A DNA stretch of 48,942 bases, taken from the NCBI GenBank assembly GCA_017541825.1, contig JAFXYJ010000069.1, positions 1-48,942 on the forward strand. Reading direction: 5' to 3'. Of the stretch, positions 1 through 12,520 are shown piece after piece. The stretch comes from Oscillospiraceae bacterium. Lineage in GTDB: Bacteria; Bacillota; Clostridia; Oscillospirales; Oscillospiraceae. Numbering within the stretch: position 1 is the stretch's first letter; the number at the start of each line of letters is the position of its first letter. The notes under the pieces were generated by a model. It was given only the letters and a program-made list of their open reading frames with translations, was not told the DNA's origin and made no database searches. Position numbers and translations under genes: made by a program.

Positions 1-1
1 G

Positions 2-1312
2 GCGGAGACCGAACCGCCGGTCACGGCCGCGCCTGCTACGCCGCCGACGCCGGCGCCCACGCCCGAACCGACGCCCACGCCCAGCCCCACCCCGGTCCCC
101 ACCGCGGTGCCGGTGACGGAGCTGACGGCGTCGAGACCGATCGTGAACGGCATTGAGGTCTTCCCCTATCTGGTGCCGGGGGAGACGGACGCCGAGATGC
201 TTGTCTGCTGGACGGGCAACGGCAGCGCGGACGCGCTCCGGGTCCTCTACGGCGAGGACGACGGCTCCGGCGCGCTGCCGGAGACGCCGCTGAGCGCCGA
301 GGTGACGAGGACCTCCGCCACGCTCAGCGACGCGGCCTGGCGCGACGCCTTTTTCCGCGCGGTCCTCACGGTGGAGCCGGGCAAACGCTATGTCTACGGC
401 ATTTCCGAGAACGGCGCGGCGCCGACAGTCGCATATCCCTTCGTCGCCGCCGACGCCGACAGAGGCTTTTCCGCCGTTTTCCTGTCGGATTCCCACATCG
501 AGAACGACCGGCACGCCGCGGCTTATGAGACCGCCGCCGAGGCGGCGCTGCGGCTGGCGCTGACCGACGGCCACGGGCTCGACGGCATCTTCCACCTGGG
601 CGACATGGTCAACAAGCTCGACGAGAGCCCCGGCGTCATGGTCAACAACGCGCCGATCATGCGCTCGATCCCCACGACGGCGGTGGTCGGCAACCACGAC
701 GCCCTGGCGGCGATCACCAGCTTTTTCCCCGGCGCCCACAAAGATCACAACACCTGGGATTACTGGTTCGTCCGCGGCGGCGTCCTGTTCATCGGCCTGA
801 ACATCCGCTATACCAACTATGACCGGCACGCGATCTTCCTGCGCTCCATCCCGGAGGCGGCGGGGGAGCACGACTGGACCGTGGTGCTGGTGCACTACTC
901 CATGCGCACCAACGGAAGCCACGGCATCGACCGGCCGGTGTTCAATCTCTGGTACTTCCTCGGACCGATCATGGAGGAGCTGGACGTGGATCTGGTGATC
1001 TCCGGCCATGACCACGAGTACGACCGCGCCGGACTGATGGACTCCTCCGGCGAGGCGGCGGAGCCCGCGGGGACCGTCCTGGAAAAACAGCCTGGACAGA
1101 TGCTGTTCGTGTGCGTGCCCTCGGCCACGGGCACGAAGTTTTACGATCACAACATAAAAACCGACGTTCCGATGGCCGCGGAAGCGCTGGAGCGTGCCCC
1201 CGGCTTCGTCCTGGCGGATTTTTCCCGGGAGGAGATCCGTTTCCGGGTGGTGAACGTACAGACCGGGGAACAGGTGGATGAGTTCACGCTGCGCCGCGCG
1301 CAGACCGATTGA
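2..1312 (+). CDS. Secreted calcineurin-like metallophosphoesterase (5' end outside window)
   Basis: The reading frame is open from the left edge, so the gene begins upstream of the window; the GTG at 107 is probably internal. The visible N-terminal part is a Pro/Thr-rich linker (repeated TPEPTPTP-like units), typical of a stalk after a signal peptide or lipobox. An N-terminal beta-domain like that of purple acid phosphatases seems to precede the catalytic domain. The binuclear-metal motifs occur in order: DSH near 488, GDMV near 600, GNHD near 688, a lone His in LVHYS near 892 and GHDHEY near 1003. The family hydrolyses phosphate esters; the substrate here is unknown. The next gene follows after 12 bp, so the two are probably cotranscribed. 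Confidence 0.85.
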   Translation, partial: AETEPPVTAAPATPPTPAPTPEPTPTPSPTPVPTAVPVTELTASRPIVNGIEVFPYLVPGETDAEMLVCWTGNGSADALRVLYGEDDGSGALPETPLSAEVTRTSATLSDAAWRDAFFRAVLTVEPGKRYVYGISENGAAPTVAYPFVAADADRGFSAVFLSDSHIENDRHAAAYETAAEAALRLALTDGHGLDGIFHLGDMVNKLDESPGVMVNNAPIMRSIPTTAVVGNHDALAAITSFFPGAHKDHNTWDYWFVRGGVLFIGLNIRYTNYDRHAIFLRSIPEAAGEHDWTVVLVHYSMRTNGSHGIDRPVFNLWYFLGPIMEELDVDLVISGHDHEYDRAGLMDSSGEAAEPAGTVLEKQPGQMLFVCVPSATGTKFYDHNIKTDVPMAAEALERAPGFVLADFSREEIRFRVVNVQTGEQVDEFTLRRAQTD

Positions 1313-1324
1313 GGAGGAAAACGA

Positions 1325-1948
1325 ATGCAGATCAAGGTGCTCGAGGTCGGCTATCTGCAGACCAACTGCTATTTCGTCATCGACGAGAACACGCTGGACA
1401 CCGCCGTGATCGATCCGGGCGACGATTCCAACAAGATCCTCAACGCCATAGAACAGAGCGGCTTTCATGTGAAGGCAATATTGCTCACTCACGGCCACTT
1501 CGACCATTGCATGGGACTCGAGGAGGTCTACGAGGCCACCCGCGCGCCGGTGTACATGAGCCGCCGGGACCTGGGCTCGGAGCTCGGCAGCGCGGCCTTC
1601 GGCCTGGACTGGGAGCTGGACCCGCCGGACGACACCCATTTCGTCACCGAGGGCGACGAGATCGAGTGCGGTGAGCTGACCTTCACGGTGCTCGAGACGC
1701 CCGGCCACACCCCCGGCGGCCTCACCTATCAGATCGAGGACTGCCTTTTCACCGGGGACACGCTGTTCCGCGGCTCCTGCGGCCGGTATGATTTCCCCGG
1801 CTCGAGCGCGCTGGAGCTGGGCCATTCGCTGGAAAAGCTCCGGGACCTGGAGGGAGATTTTGAGGTCTTCCCCGGCCATGAGAGCCCCACGACCCTGGAA
1901 TACGAGCGCCGCTTCAATCCCTATATGCTGCGCCCCTGGGCGCTGTAA
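1325..1948 (+). CDS. MBL-fold metallohydrolase, glyoxalase II-like
   Basis: A 207-residue single-domain metallo-beta-lactamase-fold enzyme. The metal-binding signature THGHFDH lies at residues 55-61, followed by GHTPGG, GDTLF and a late His in FPGHES, the order seen in the short YcbL/GloB-like hydrolases. Such proteins hydrolyse thioesters such as hydroxyacylglutathione or related small-thiol conjugates in the cytoplasm; the actual substrate cannot be told from sequence. The start is fixed by an AGGAGG site a few bases upstream. It sits 12 bp behind the phosphoesterase gene and ends before a strong GC hairpin. Confidence 0.88.
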   Translation: MQIKVLEVGYLQTNCYFVIDENTLDTAVIDPGDDSNKILNAIEQSGFHVKAILLTHGHFDHCMGLEEVYEATRAPVYMSRRDLGSELGSAAFGLDWELDPPDDTHFVTEGDEIECGELTFTVLETPGHTPGGLTYQIEDCLFTGDTLFRGSCGRYDFPGSSALELGHSLEKLRDLEGDFEVFPGHESPTTLEYERRFNPYMLRPWAL

Positions 1949-1959
1949 GGGAAGACGCA

Positions 1960-2003
1960 GCAGCCCCGGCCGCGGGCCTTGCCCGCCGCCGGGGCTGCGC
2001 TTT
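1960..2003 (+). terminator. Hairpin terminator after the MBL-fold gene
   Basis: An 11-bp perfect GC-rich stem (1960-1970 with 1988-1998) follows the stop by 11 bp. The downstream T-tract is short (CTTTG), so it is a moderately convincing intrinsic terminator. Confidence 0.55.
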
Positions 2004-2027
2004 GCGCTGCCGGCGGTCAGGTGATTC

Positions 2028-2688
2028 GCATTTCCGTGACCGGGGTTTTAAGCATTCAGCTCCATTGTCGGTGGTTATCTTAGGTAATGCGCATTTTTCT
2101 TTGCGTATCTTTCTTTTGAAAAGCCCAAAAGAAAGATACGCGAGAAAGAAAAGGCTCGGTGCAGGACTACAGGCGGAAGCTTCTTAGGTCTATCACTCAA
2201 AAGGCGGGCGCGTCGCCATACGCGCCACCCCGCTTGCGCTCCGGCGCTTGGCGGGCAGTTAGTTTAGTGCTGCCTCTTTCCCCGCTGCCGCGGGTGCGGG
2301 AAAAAGCCGGTGTACCGTCTTGCCGCAGGTGTGCTTCTTGAAGCGTATGTACATCGTCAACTCACGCGCCACGCAGCGCCGGGCGGAGGCAGACGCCTAA
2401 TCATACCACCCACGCAGCGCCGGAGCGAAAACTCCCGTTCACAAAAACGCAGCCGTGCAGCGGAGGGCCGAAGTTGTCGACGAGGCCCATAGTGTCAGCG
2501 CGGCTGTGTTTTTGAAAGGACGAGCAGCGGAGTGAATGAGCTTTCGAGCCTGCGAGGAAGCGAACGATACGAAGCTTGCGAGGACGCTCTGCAGCACAGA
2601 AAAGACCCGCAAGAATGCGAATTGCCTGTAAGCCAGTATTTCAATGGAGCAAAAGCTCCGACCCCCGGTCAAGGAAAAAAGAGTGTTT
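2028..2688. repeat. Mosaic intergenic repeat island, copy A
   Basis: This gene-free stretch between convergent genes shares modules with 16980-17827 and with 48540 to the right edge, in inverted orientation. In order it has a CCATTGTCGGT box followed by GGTAATGCGC (2063-2092), a 15-bp inverted repeat, a module beginning GGCTCGGTGCAGGACT (about 2153), a GC-rich module CGCCACCCCGCTTGCG (about 2224), a CATCGTCAACTCAC module (about 2352), a long module from TTCACAAAAACGCAGCC (about 2438) through CAGCACAGAAAAGACC (about 2592), and a final CAATGGAGC with a GGAGCAAAAGCTCC hairpin (about 2643). Open frames here are short, differ between copies and have no ribosome binding site. No transposase or terminal repeat of a known insertion sequence is visible. 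Confidence 0.8.
2103..2141. repeat. Perfect 15-bp inverted repeat inside island A
   Basis: GCGTATCTTTCTTTT (2103-2117) is followed by a 9-nt spacer and its exact reverse complement (2127-2141). The same 39-bp element, reverse-complemented including the spacer, is at 17711-17749. Confidence 0.9.
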
Positions 2689-2755
2689 CGTTTAACCCGG
2701 TACTGCCATCGGATCCGAAACCCCGGCGCATGTCATGCTGCCTCGCGGAGGACAA

Positions 2756-2791
2756 CAAAAAAACGGGACTGCCCTGCGGCAGCCCCGTTTT
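2756..2791 (-). terminator. Intrinsic terminator of the glycolytic operon
   Basis: A 12-bp stem (2762-2773 with 2778-2789) is followed, read on the minus strand, by a run of T. Its single imperfect pair becomes a G-U wobble only in the minus-strand RNA, which supports that orientation. It lies just past the eno stop. Confidence 0.85.
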
Positions 2792-2803
2792 GCTGTAAAA
2801 AAC

Positions 2804-5641
<2,838 letters not shown>

Positions 5642-5645
<4 letters not shown>

Positions 5646-6415
5646 GCGCGGCTCCCTTCCCGGATGATGGCGGCAAAGTCCTCGACCTTCAGGGAGGCCC
5701 CTCCGATCAGACCGCCGTCGATGTCCGGCTGCGCGAGCAGCCCGGCGCAGTTCCCGGCGTTCATCGAGCCGCCGTAGAGGATGCAGACCTTCCGGGAGAT
5801 CAGCGCGCCGTATTCCGCGCGCAGCTGCTCGCGGATGGCCAGACAGACCTCCTGGGCCTGCTCGTCGGTGGCGGTCCGGCCGGTGCCGATGGCCCAGATG
5901 GGCTCATAGGCGATGACGACCCTCTTGACCTGCTCGGCGGTCAGGGCGTAGAGCGCGGCTTTGATTTGGTAGCGGATATGCTCCATGGTCAGCCCTCGGT
6001 CACGCTGATCCAGACTCTCGCCCACGCACAGGATGGGCGTGATGCCGTGGTCGAGCAGGATGCGGAGCTTGGCGTTGACCAGCTCGTCGGTGTCGCCGTT
6101 GTCGGCGCGCCGCTCGCTGTGGCCGACGATGCAGTATTTGGCGCCGAGATCGGCGATCATGTCGGCGCTGACCTCGCCGGTATGGGCGCCCTTGTCGAAC
6201 TGGGAGATGTTCTGCGCACCGATGCCGATGCGGCGCTGCTTTTCCCGGGAGAGCGCGCCCAGATGGGTGGCGGGCACGCACAGCACCACGCTGCAGCCGT
6301 TGGAGCGCTCCGGCATGGCGGCGCGCAGGTCCTCCACAAAGCCGTGCACCTGGGAGGGGACCATGTTCATCTTCCAGTTGCCGGCGATGATGACGCGGCG
6401 GTATTTCTTGTTCAT
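5642..6415 (-). CDS. tpiA: Triosephosphate isomerase
   Basis: Interconverts dihydroxyacetone phosphate and glyceraldehyde 3-phosphate. The 257-residue protein has the substrate loop GNWKMN (Asn13, Lys15), the catalytic His in GHSERR, the catalytic Glu in AYEPIWAIGTG and the phosphate-binding YGGS. An upstream in-frame GTG at 6430 would overlap the pgk stop; I prefer the ATG at 6415, where GAGG lies nine bases upstream and the protein begins like other TpiA proteins. It lies 11 bp after pgk and overlaps gpmI by 4 bp. Confidence 0.96.
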
Positions 6416-6426
6416 TCCCTGTCGCC

Positions 6427-7626
6427 TCACTTATCCATCAGGCAGGCCACGCCGGGCAGCTCCTTGCCCTCCAGGAACTCCAGAGACGCGCCGCCGCCGG
6501 TGGAGACATGGGTGACCTTGTCGCCGTAGCCCATCTTCTCGATGGCGGAGGCGGAGTCGCCGCCGCCCACGACCGTGACGCCCGGGCACTCGGACATGGC
6601 CTGGGCCACGGCCTCGGTGCCCTTGGCGAAGGCGTCGAACTCGAACACGCCCATGGGGCCGTTCCAGATGACGGTGCCCGCGGCGCGCACGGCGTCGCCG
6701 AAGAGCCGGCACGTCTCGGGACCGATGTCCAGACCCTGCCAGCCGGCGGGGATGGCGTCGGCGGCCACGACACGGCTGGCGGCGTCGGCGGCGAATTTGT
6801 CGGCGATGACCACATCCACGGGCAGCAGCAGCTTCTTGCCCTTGGCCTCGGCCTTGGCGATCATGTCCGCGCAGTAGCCGATCTTCTCCTCGTCGAGCAG
6901 GGAGTCGCCGATCTCATAGCCCTTGGCCTTGAGGAAGGTGAAGGCCATGCCGCCGCCGATGATCAGCGTGTCGGCCTTCTCCAGCAGGTTCTCGATCACG
7001 GCCAGCTTGTCGGAGATCTTGGCGCCGCCCAGCACCGCCACCAGCGGACGCTGCGGGTTCTCGATGGCGCCGCCCAGGGCGTTGAGCTCCTTCTCCACCA
7101 GGAAGCCGCAGTAGGCGTCCAGATAGTCGGCCACGCCGGCGGTGGAGGCGTGGGCGCGGTGCACCGCGCCGAAGGCGTCGGAGACGTATACGTCGGCCAG
7201 AGACGCCAGCTCCCTGGCAAACTCGGGATCGTTCTTTTCCTCCCGGGGATCGAAGCGGGTGTTCTCCAGCAGCAGGACCTGACCGGGCTGCAGCGCGGCG
7301 GCTTTGGCCTTGGCGTCGGGACCGATGGTGTCCTCGGCAAACTGCACGTCGCGGCCCAGCAGCTCGGCAAAGCGAACGGCCACCGGCGCGAGGGTCAGGT
7401 TGGTCTTGGGATCGGGATCCTTTTTGGGCTTGCCCAGGTGGGAGCAAACCACCAGCGCCGCGCCGTCGTCTAAGAGATACTGGACGGTGGGCAGAGCGGC
7501 GCGGATGCGCTTGTCGTTGGTGATGGCGTGGGTCTTCTTGTCCAGGGGGACGTTGAAGTCCACCCGCAGCAGCACTTTTTTGCCGCTGAAGCTCGCGTCG
7601 CGGATGCTTTTCTTGAGATAGTTCAT
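6427..7626 (-). CDS. pgk: Phosphoglycerate kinase
   Basis: Catalyses ATP-forming transfer of phosphate from 1,3-bisphosphoglycerate to ADP. The 399-residue product opens with the Pgk substrate motif LLRVDFNVP and contains [10 protein letters not shown], the nucleotide-binding GPMGVFE and the C-terminal VGGGDSA loop. The frame is open 23 codons further upstream, but that stretch lies in the promoter; the ATG at 7626 has AGGA seven bases away and gives the family length. It is the first gene of the operon. gapA, often directly upstream in Firmicutes, is absent. Confidence 0.97.
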   Translation of the reverse strand: MNYLKKSIRDASFSGKKVLLRVDFNVPLDKKTHAITNDKRIRAALPTVQYLLDDGAALVVCSHLGKPKKDPDPKTNLTLAPVAVRFAELLGRDVQFAEDTIGPDAKAKAAALQPGQVLLLENTRFDPREEKNDPEFARELASLADVYVSDAFGAVHRAHASTAGVADYLDAYCGFLVEKELNALGGAIENPQRPLVAVLGGAKISDKLAVIENLLEKADTLIIGGGMAFTFLKAKGYEIGDSLLDEEKIGYCADMIAKAEAKGKKLLLPVDVVIADKFAADAASRVVAADAIPAGWQGLDIGPETCRLFGDAVRAAGTVIWNGPMGVFEFDAFAKGTEAVAQAMSECPGVTVVGGGDSASAIEKMGYGDKVTHVSTGGGASLEFLEGKELPGVACLMDK

Positions 7627-7666
7627 TGTATATCCTCCGTTCGGGTTATTTGTGTTCCGACTGGGT

Positions 7667-7695
7667 ATTATAGTACACCTTGGTATTTTTTTCAA
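7667..7695 (-). promoter_or_regulatory. Sigma-A promoter of the pgk-tpiA-gpmI-eno operon
   Basis: Minus strand: -35 TTGAAA (7690-7695), 17-bp spacer, perfect -10 TATAAT (7667-7672). The predicted leader before the pgk ATG is only about 35 nt. No operator for a CggR-like repressor is evident. Confidence 0.85.
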
Positions 7696-7761
7696 GCGAA
7701 AACCCGGGAAAGAATGAAAGAATCCGGCAAAAAATCCCGTTTTGCCCCAACAAAAAGTTCA

Positions 7762-7790
7762 TTGCGGATCACCGCGGATCGGTGTAGAAT
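7762..7790 (+). promoter_or_regulatory. Promoter of the glycosyltransferase-radical SAM pair
   Basis: -35 TTGCGG (7762-7767), 17-bp spacer and -10 TAGAAT (7785-7790), about 30 nt before the glycosyltransferase start. Confidence 0.6.
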
Positions 7791-7826
7791 AACAGTGCCG
7801 CCTTCGATGCCGAAGGAGAAAGGAAG

Positions 7827-8591
7827 ATGCTCTGCATGGAAAAGCCCCCTGTGCTGTATTTCGTCGTACCCTGCTACAACGAGGAGGAGGCGCTGCCTCT
7901 GACCGCGCCCGTGTTCCTGGACAAGCTCACGGCCCTGCAGGGCCGCATCGCGCCGGAGAGCCGGATCCTCATGGTGGACGACGGCTCGAAGGATTCGACC
8001 TGGGAGATCATCAAGGGTTTACATAACAATGACGAGCGGGTGTCCGGCATGCGGCTGAGCCGCAACCGCGGACATCAGAACGCGCTGACCGCCGGGCTCA
8101 TGTGGGCCCGGGAGCGCTGCGATGTGACCGTCAGCATCGACGCGGACCTTCAGGACGACATCGACGCCGTGGACGCGATGCTGGACAAATACGCCGAGGG
8201 CTGCGGCATCGTCTGCGGCGTGCGCGCCAGCCGGGCGACGGACACCTTCTTAAAGCGTACCACCGCCCGGGGATATTATGCGATGATGCGGCTGTTCGGG
8301 TCGGATCTCATTTACGACCACGCGGATTACCGGCTCATGGACGCCGCGGCGCTGGAGGCGCTGTCCCATTACCACGGGGACGATCTGTTCCTGCGCGGCC
8401 TGGTGAACCGGCTGGGCTGCCGGGTCGGCGTCGTCACCTACGACCGCCGGGCCCGGGAGGCGGGAGAGAGCAAGTACACCCTCAAAAAGATGGTCAGGCT
8501 GGCCGTCAGGGGCATGGAGTGCGGGGCGCTGAAGCCCTCCGCGCTGCCCCGGTCGCTGGACCCCTTCGTGGCCGAGGTGCTCCATGTCTGA
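7827..8591 (+). CDS. Family 2 glycosyltransferase, DPM1/GtrB-like, without membrane anchor
   Basis: A 254-residue GT-A fold enzyme. The nucleotide-sugar motifs are in place: FVVPCYNEEE at the start, MVDDGSKDST near residue 50 and the metal-binding DADLQDD near residue 110. This pattern fits enzymes that move a sugar from a nucleotide sugar to polyprenyl phosphate. Relatives such as GtrB carry two C-terminal membrane helices after a SKY-type motif; here the frame keeps ESKYTLKKM but stops about 30 residues later with no hydrophobic segment, and neither other forward frame restores one. The start has AGGAG upstream; Met4 is an alternative. It overlaps the next gene by 8 bp. Confidence 0.85.
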   Translation: MLCMEKPPVLYFVVPCYNEEEALPLTAPVFLDKLTALQGRIAPESRILMVDDGSKDSTWEIIKGLHNNDERVSGMRLSRNRGHQNALTAGLMWARERCDVTVSIDADLQDDIDAVDAMLDKYAEGCGIVCGVRASRATDTFLKRTTARGYYAMMRLFGSDLIYDHADYRLMDAAALEALSHYHGDDLFLRGLVNRLGCRVGVVTYDRRAREAGESKYTLKKMVRLAVRGMECGALKPSALPRSLDPFVAEVLHV

Positions 8592-9468
8592 ATGCCGTCT
8601 GTGTCCCCGCGCCTGCGGTGCGGACAGGGAGCGGGAGCGGGGCGTCTGCCGCGTCGACGGCCGCATCCTGGTGGCCCGGGCTGCGCCGCACTACGGGGAG
8701 GAGCCCTGCATCAGCGGCGAGCGGGGCAGCGGCGCGGTGTTTTTTGCCGGCTGCCCCCTGGGCTGCGTCTACTGCCAGAATTATGAACTCAGCCGCGGCG
8801 CGCTCGGGGAGACGCTGACCCCGGAACAGCTCGCCGCGGTCTTCCGTCGGCTGGAGGCCGATGGCGTGCACAACCTCAACCTCGTCACCGGCACCCAGTT
8901 CGTCCCGGGCATCCTCGAGGCGCTCAGGCTCGCCGCGCCGGCCGTCCCGGCGGTGTGGAACACCTCGGGCTACGAGACGATCGGGACCATCCGGGCCCTG
9001 GCCGAACGGGTGCGGATCTTTCTGCCGGACCTCAAATATGCGCTGCCGGAGAGCGCGGCGCGCTACTCCCGGGCCGCGGACTATCCCGCCGCGGCCATGG
9101 CCGCCGTCCGCGAGATGGTCCGCCTGACCGGGCCCTTCGTGCTCGGGGACGACGGACTGCTGCGCTCGGGCGTGCTCATCCGCCATCTCGTGCTGCCCGG
9201 ACAGCTCGACAACACCCGGGCGGTGATCGGCTGGGTCGGCGAGACCTTCGCTCCGGGCGAGGTGCTCTTTTCCCTGATGGCCCAGTACACCCCCTGCGGG
9301 GATCTGTCGCGGTACCCGGAGCTGGACAGGACGCTGACGCCGGAGGAATGGGACGAGGCCCTCGCCGCCCTGGAGGACTCGGGCATCGAAGACGGATATG
9401 TGCAGGAGCTCTCCGCCGCGGGAGAAGAGGAGATCCCCGCCTTCGACGGCACCGGGGTGACGGGGTAA
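8584..9468 (+). CDS. Radical SAM protein, PflX-like (pyruvate formate-lyase activase homologue)
   Basis: The 294-residue protein has the radical SAM cluster motif CPLGCVYC (Cys57, Cys61, Cys64), which binds a 4Fe-4S cluster that cleaves S-adenosylmethionine. A Cys-rich N-terminus (CRLCPRAC, then GVC) precedes it, as in the uncharacterised PflX group (COG1313). No glycyl-radical enzyme is nearby, so the target is unknown and pyruvate formate-lyase activation should not be assumed. The ATG overlaps the glycosyltransferase stop by 8 bp, indicating coupled translation. The C-terminus looks complete. Confidence 0.85.
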   Translation: MSECRLCPRACGADRERERGVCRVDGRILVARAAPHYGEEPCISGERGSGAVFFAGCPLGCVYCQNYELSRGALGETLTPEQLAAVFRRLEADGVHNLNLVTGTQFVPGILEALRLAAPAVPAVWNTSGYETIGTIRALAERVRIFLPDLKYALPESAARYSRAADYPAAAMAAVREMVRLTGPFVLGDDGLLRSGVLIRHLVLPGQLDNTRAVIGWVGETFAPGEVLFSLMAQYTPCGDLSRYPELDRTLTPEEWDEALAALEDSGIEDGYVQELSAAGEEEIPAFDGTGVTG

Positions 9469-9515
9469 CGGCCGCCGCGCCGAAAAACTTTTTTGCGCAT
9501 CCGTGAAAAAAAGAC

Positions 9516-9544
9516 TTGACAGATCCTCTCCGCGGGCGTATTAT
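9516..9544 (+). promoter_or_regulatory. Strong promoter of cysK
   Basis: Perfect -35 TTGACA (9516-9521), 17-bp spacer, -10 TATTAT (9539-9544). A palindrome lies at the expected transcription start. Confidence 0.85.
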
Positions 9545-9547
9545 TCA

Positions 9548-9571
9548 CCTATCTACCTGGTAGGTAATAGG
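9548..9571. promoter_or_regulatory. Palindromic operator candidate at the cysK start site
   Basis: CTACC-T-GGTAG (9553-9563) is a perfect dyad around one base, flanked by CCTAT (9548-9552) and ATAGG (9567-9571). It sits just past the -10, where a repressor would block initiation. An Rrf2-family regulator is encoded about 2 kb downstream, and CymR/IscR-type Rrf2 proteins control cysteine and Fe-S genes, so it is the natural candidate; binding is inferred only. Confidence 0.5.
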
Positions 9572-9601
9572 GTAATAATTCATTCCGAAGGAGAGAGTGC
9601 C

Positions 9602-10534
<933 letters not shown>

Positions 10535-10605
10535 GCCCATTGACCGGGAATCGCGCTGAGGCTCGCCCGGTCGGGCTGACCAACCCCCCGAAAGGAATCA
10601 GAACC

Positions 10606-11676
10606 ATGAAGAAAGCGCTCATTGCCATGAGCGGCGGCGTGGATTCCAGCGTGGCCGCTCTGCTCACGGCACGGGAGGGGTACGAGTGTATCGGCTGCAC
10701 CATGCGGCTGTTCGACAACCCGGACGCCGGGATCTCTCCGGAGAAGACCTGCTGTTCCCTGGACGACGCGGAGGACGCGAGGAGCGTCGCCTTCCGGCTG
10801 GGGATACCGTTTTACGTCTTCAACTTCACGGAGGATTTCCGCCGGGAGGTCATGGCGCCCTTTGCGGACAGCTACCGCCGGGGGCTGACGCCCAATCCCT
10901 GTATCGAGTGCAACCGAACGATGAAATTCGCCAGGCTTCTCCGCCGTGCGGAGGAGCTTGGCGCTTCGCGTCTCGTGACGGGCCACTACGCCCGCACCGC
11001 CTGTGAAGACGGCCGCTGGGTCCTCAAAAAGGCCCTGGACGAGAGCCGCGACCAGAGCTATGTGCTCTACACGCTGACCCAGGAGCAGCTGCGCATGGTG
11101 CGCTTCCCCCTGGGCGGGCTCACCAAGGACGAGGTGCGCGCCATCGCCGCGGAAAACGGCTTCGCGAACGCCTCCAAGCCGGACAGTCAGGATATCTGCT
11201 TCGTGCCCGACGGCGATTACGCGGCCATGATCCGGCGCAGCACGGGCGAGGACCTCACCCCCGGGGATTTTGTGGACCGGGAGGGAAAGGTCCTGGGCCG
11301 GCACAGGGGCATCGAGTGCTACACCGTCGGCCAGCGCCGGGGACTGGGCCTGTCGTTCGGCGAACCGATGTACGTGTGCGCGATCCGTCCGGAGGACAAC
11401 ACCGTCGTGCTCGGGCCGAAGGAGGCGCTCTTTTCCCGGGAGGTGCGCGTCCCGGCGTTCCACTGGATCTCCGGCGAGACGCCCGCCGCTCCCGTGCGCG
11501 GCCGCGCGAAGATCCGCTACCGTCACCGGGAGGAGGACGTGACCGTTTATCCCACGGATACGGGCGGCGCGCTGCTGGTTTTCGACGCTCCCCAGCGGGC
11601 CGTCACCCCCGGCCAGGCCGCCGTGCTCTACGACGGCGACACGGTCCTCGGCGGCGGCGTCATCGGAAGAGATTGA
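10606..11676 (+). CDS. mnmA: tRNA-specific 2-thiouridylase
   Basis: MnmA adenylates and thiolates U34 of the Lys, Glu and Gln tRNAs, taking sulfur from a cysteine desulfurase. The 356-residue protein starts with the PP-loop ATP motif SGGVDSS (residues 9-15). It has both redox cysteines, Cys99 in NPCIECNR and Cys198 in SQDICFV, plus TGHYAR and a C-terminal beta-barrel region. The ATG at 10606 has AAAGGA upstream; the frame extends back 22 codons without support. A hairpin (GACCGGG at 10542 pairing with CCCGGTC at 10566) lies between cysK and mnmA. No desulfurase gene is in the window. Confidence 0.95.
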   Translation: MKKALIAMSGGVDSSVAALLTAREGYECIGCTMRLFDNPDAGISPEKTCCSLDDAEDARSVAFRLGIPFYVFNFTEDFRREVMAPFADSYRRGLTPNPCIECNRTMKFARLLRRAEELGASRLVTGHYARTACEDGRWVLKKALDESRDQSYVLYTLTQEQLRMVRFPLGGLTKDEVRAIAAENGFANASKPDSQDICFVPDGDYAAMIRRSTGEDLTPGDFVDREGKVLGRHRGIECYTVGQRRGLGLSFGEPMYVCAIRPEDNTVVLGPKEALFSREVRVPAFHWISGETPAAPVRGRAKIRYRHREEDVTVYPTDTGGALLVFDAPQRAVTPGQAAVLYDGDTVLGGGVIGRD

Positions 11677-11713
11677 CATAATATAGTTTACATAACAGAA
11701 AGAAGCGATCGAA

Positions 11714-12142
11714 ATGATGATCTCGACACGGGGCCGCTACGCGCTGCGGGTGATGATCGACCTGGCGGAGCACTACAACGGGGGCTATGTCCCGCTCAAG
11801 GACGTGGCCGAGCGGCAGGAGCTCTCGCTCAAATACATCGAGCGGATCCTGCCGGAGCTGACGAGGGGCGGCTGCGTGGAGGGCCAGCACGGCCGGGGCG
11901 GCGGCTACCGGCTCTGCCGTTCTCCGGAGGACACCACGGTCTGGGAGATCCTGTGTCTGACCGAGGGCGATCTGGCGCCGGTGACCTGTCTGGAGAGCGG
12001 GGCCAGGCCCTGCGCCCGGGCCCCGGAGTGCCGCACGCTGCCGCTGTGGCAGGGCTTTTACGAGCTGACGGAGCGTTACTTCCGCGGCGTGACGCTGGCC
12101 GATCTGATCGGCCTGCCCGCGGCAGACAACTATGTGATATAA
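11714..12142 (+). CDS. Rrf2-family transcriptional regulator with three cysteines
   Basis: A 142-residue winged-helix regulator opening with STRGRYALRVMIDLAEH, the Rrf2 signature. The recognition region is around residues 25-50 and a Gly-rich wing (GQHGRGGGYRL) follows. Cys92, Cys100 and Cys106 occupy the region where IscR holds its Fe-S cluster (Cys92, 98, 104), though with x7/x5 rather than x5/x5 spacing, so cluster binding is plausible but unproven. It lies 37 bp after mnmA and may be cotranscribed. Likely targets are cysK and sulfur or Fe-S genes. Two adjacent ATG codons could serve as start. Confidence 0.88.
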   Translation: MMISTRGRYALRVMIDLAEHYNGGYVPLKDVAERQELSLKYIERILPELTRGGCVEGQHGRGGGYRLCRSPEDTTVWEILCLTEGDLAPVTCLESGARPCARAPECRTLPLWQGFYELTERYFRGVTLADLIGLPAADNYVI

Positions 12143-12161
12143 AGACGCCGCATGAACAGCA

Positions 12162-12193
12162 AATGCCCCCGCCGGGCTTCCGGCGGGGGCATT
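12162..12193. terminator. Bidirectional hairpin between convergent genes
   Basis: A perfect 14-bp stem (12162-12175 with 12180-12193) with a GCTT loop lies between the Rrf2 gene and the converging 98-residue gene. It lacks a long T-run on either side, but the stem is very stable. Confidence 0.6.
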
Positions 12194-12204
12194 GTGCGTC
12201 CTGT

Positions 12205-12501
12205 TCAGCGGGTGATCGCGGTGGCCTTCAGATTCCGCACCTTGCCGGGGATCCCGTTGCGCGCGGCCATCTCTTCGAGCTTGGCCTCCAGTCGGGAGGC
12301 GTTCATGTTGATGAGCTCGGCGGCCATCCTGTCCTTCATGGCGGGGCTGGAGCGGAGGAGCAGCGAACTGGCCAGCCCGCCTCCCAGCAGCGAGGCCAGG
12401 GGACTGCCGCTTTGCTCGAGCTTGTCCTGCATCTTGGGAAGGTACTCGTTGATCATGGCTTCGTAGTCGATGTCCGACAGTTCGATTTCCAGTTTGACCA
12501 T
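12205..12501 (-). CDS. Hypothetical 98-residue protein
   Basis: I do not recognise this family. The protein begins MVKLEIELSDIDYEAMINEY, is mostly predicted helical, has a Gly/Ser/Leu-rich middle (LASLLGGGLASSLLLRSS) that is too polar overall for a clear membrane span, and ends in a basic tail. The ATG at 12501 is supported by GGAGA eight bases upstream; the frame runs further back into the MORN gene without a better start. It is the last gene of the presumed WYL-asnA operon, 19 bp after the MORN lipoprotein gene. Confidence 0.7.
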   Translation of the reverse strand: MVKLEIELSDIDYEAMINEYLPKMQDKLEQSGSPLASLLGGGLASSLLLRSSPAMKDRMAAELINMNASRLEAKLEEMAARNGIPGKVRNLKATAITR

Positions 12502-12520
12502 ATCTGTTCTCCTTTTTTCG

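Noticed and set aside
2532..2798. Short open frames inside the repeat islands, also at 17090-17338 and 48527-48823
   Set aside because: They change frame and length from copy to copy and have no ribosome binding site. DNA, not protein, is what is conserved.
8584..9468. Naming the radical SAM protein as pyruvate formate-lyase activase
   Set aside because: No glycyl-radical enzyme is nearby, and the Cys-rich N-terminus fits the uncharacterised PflX group better.
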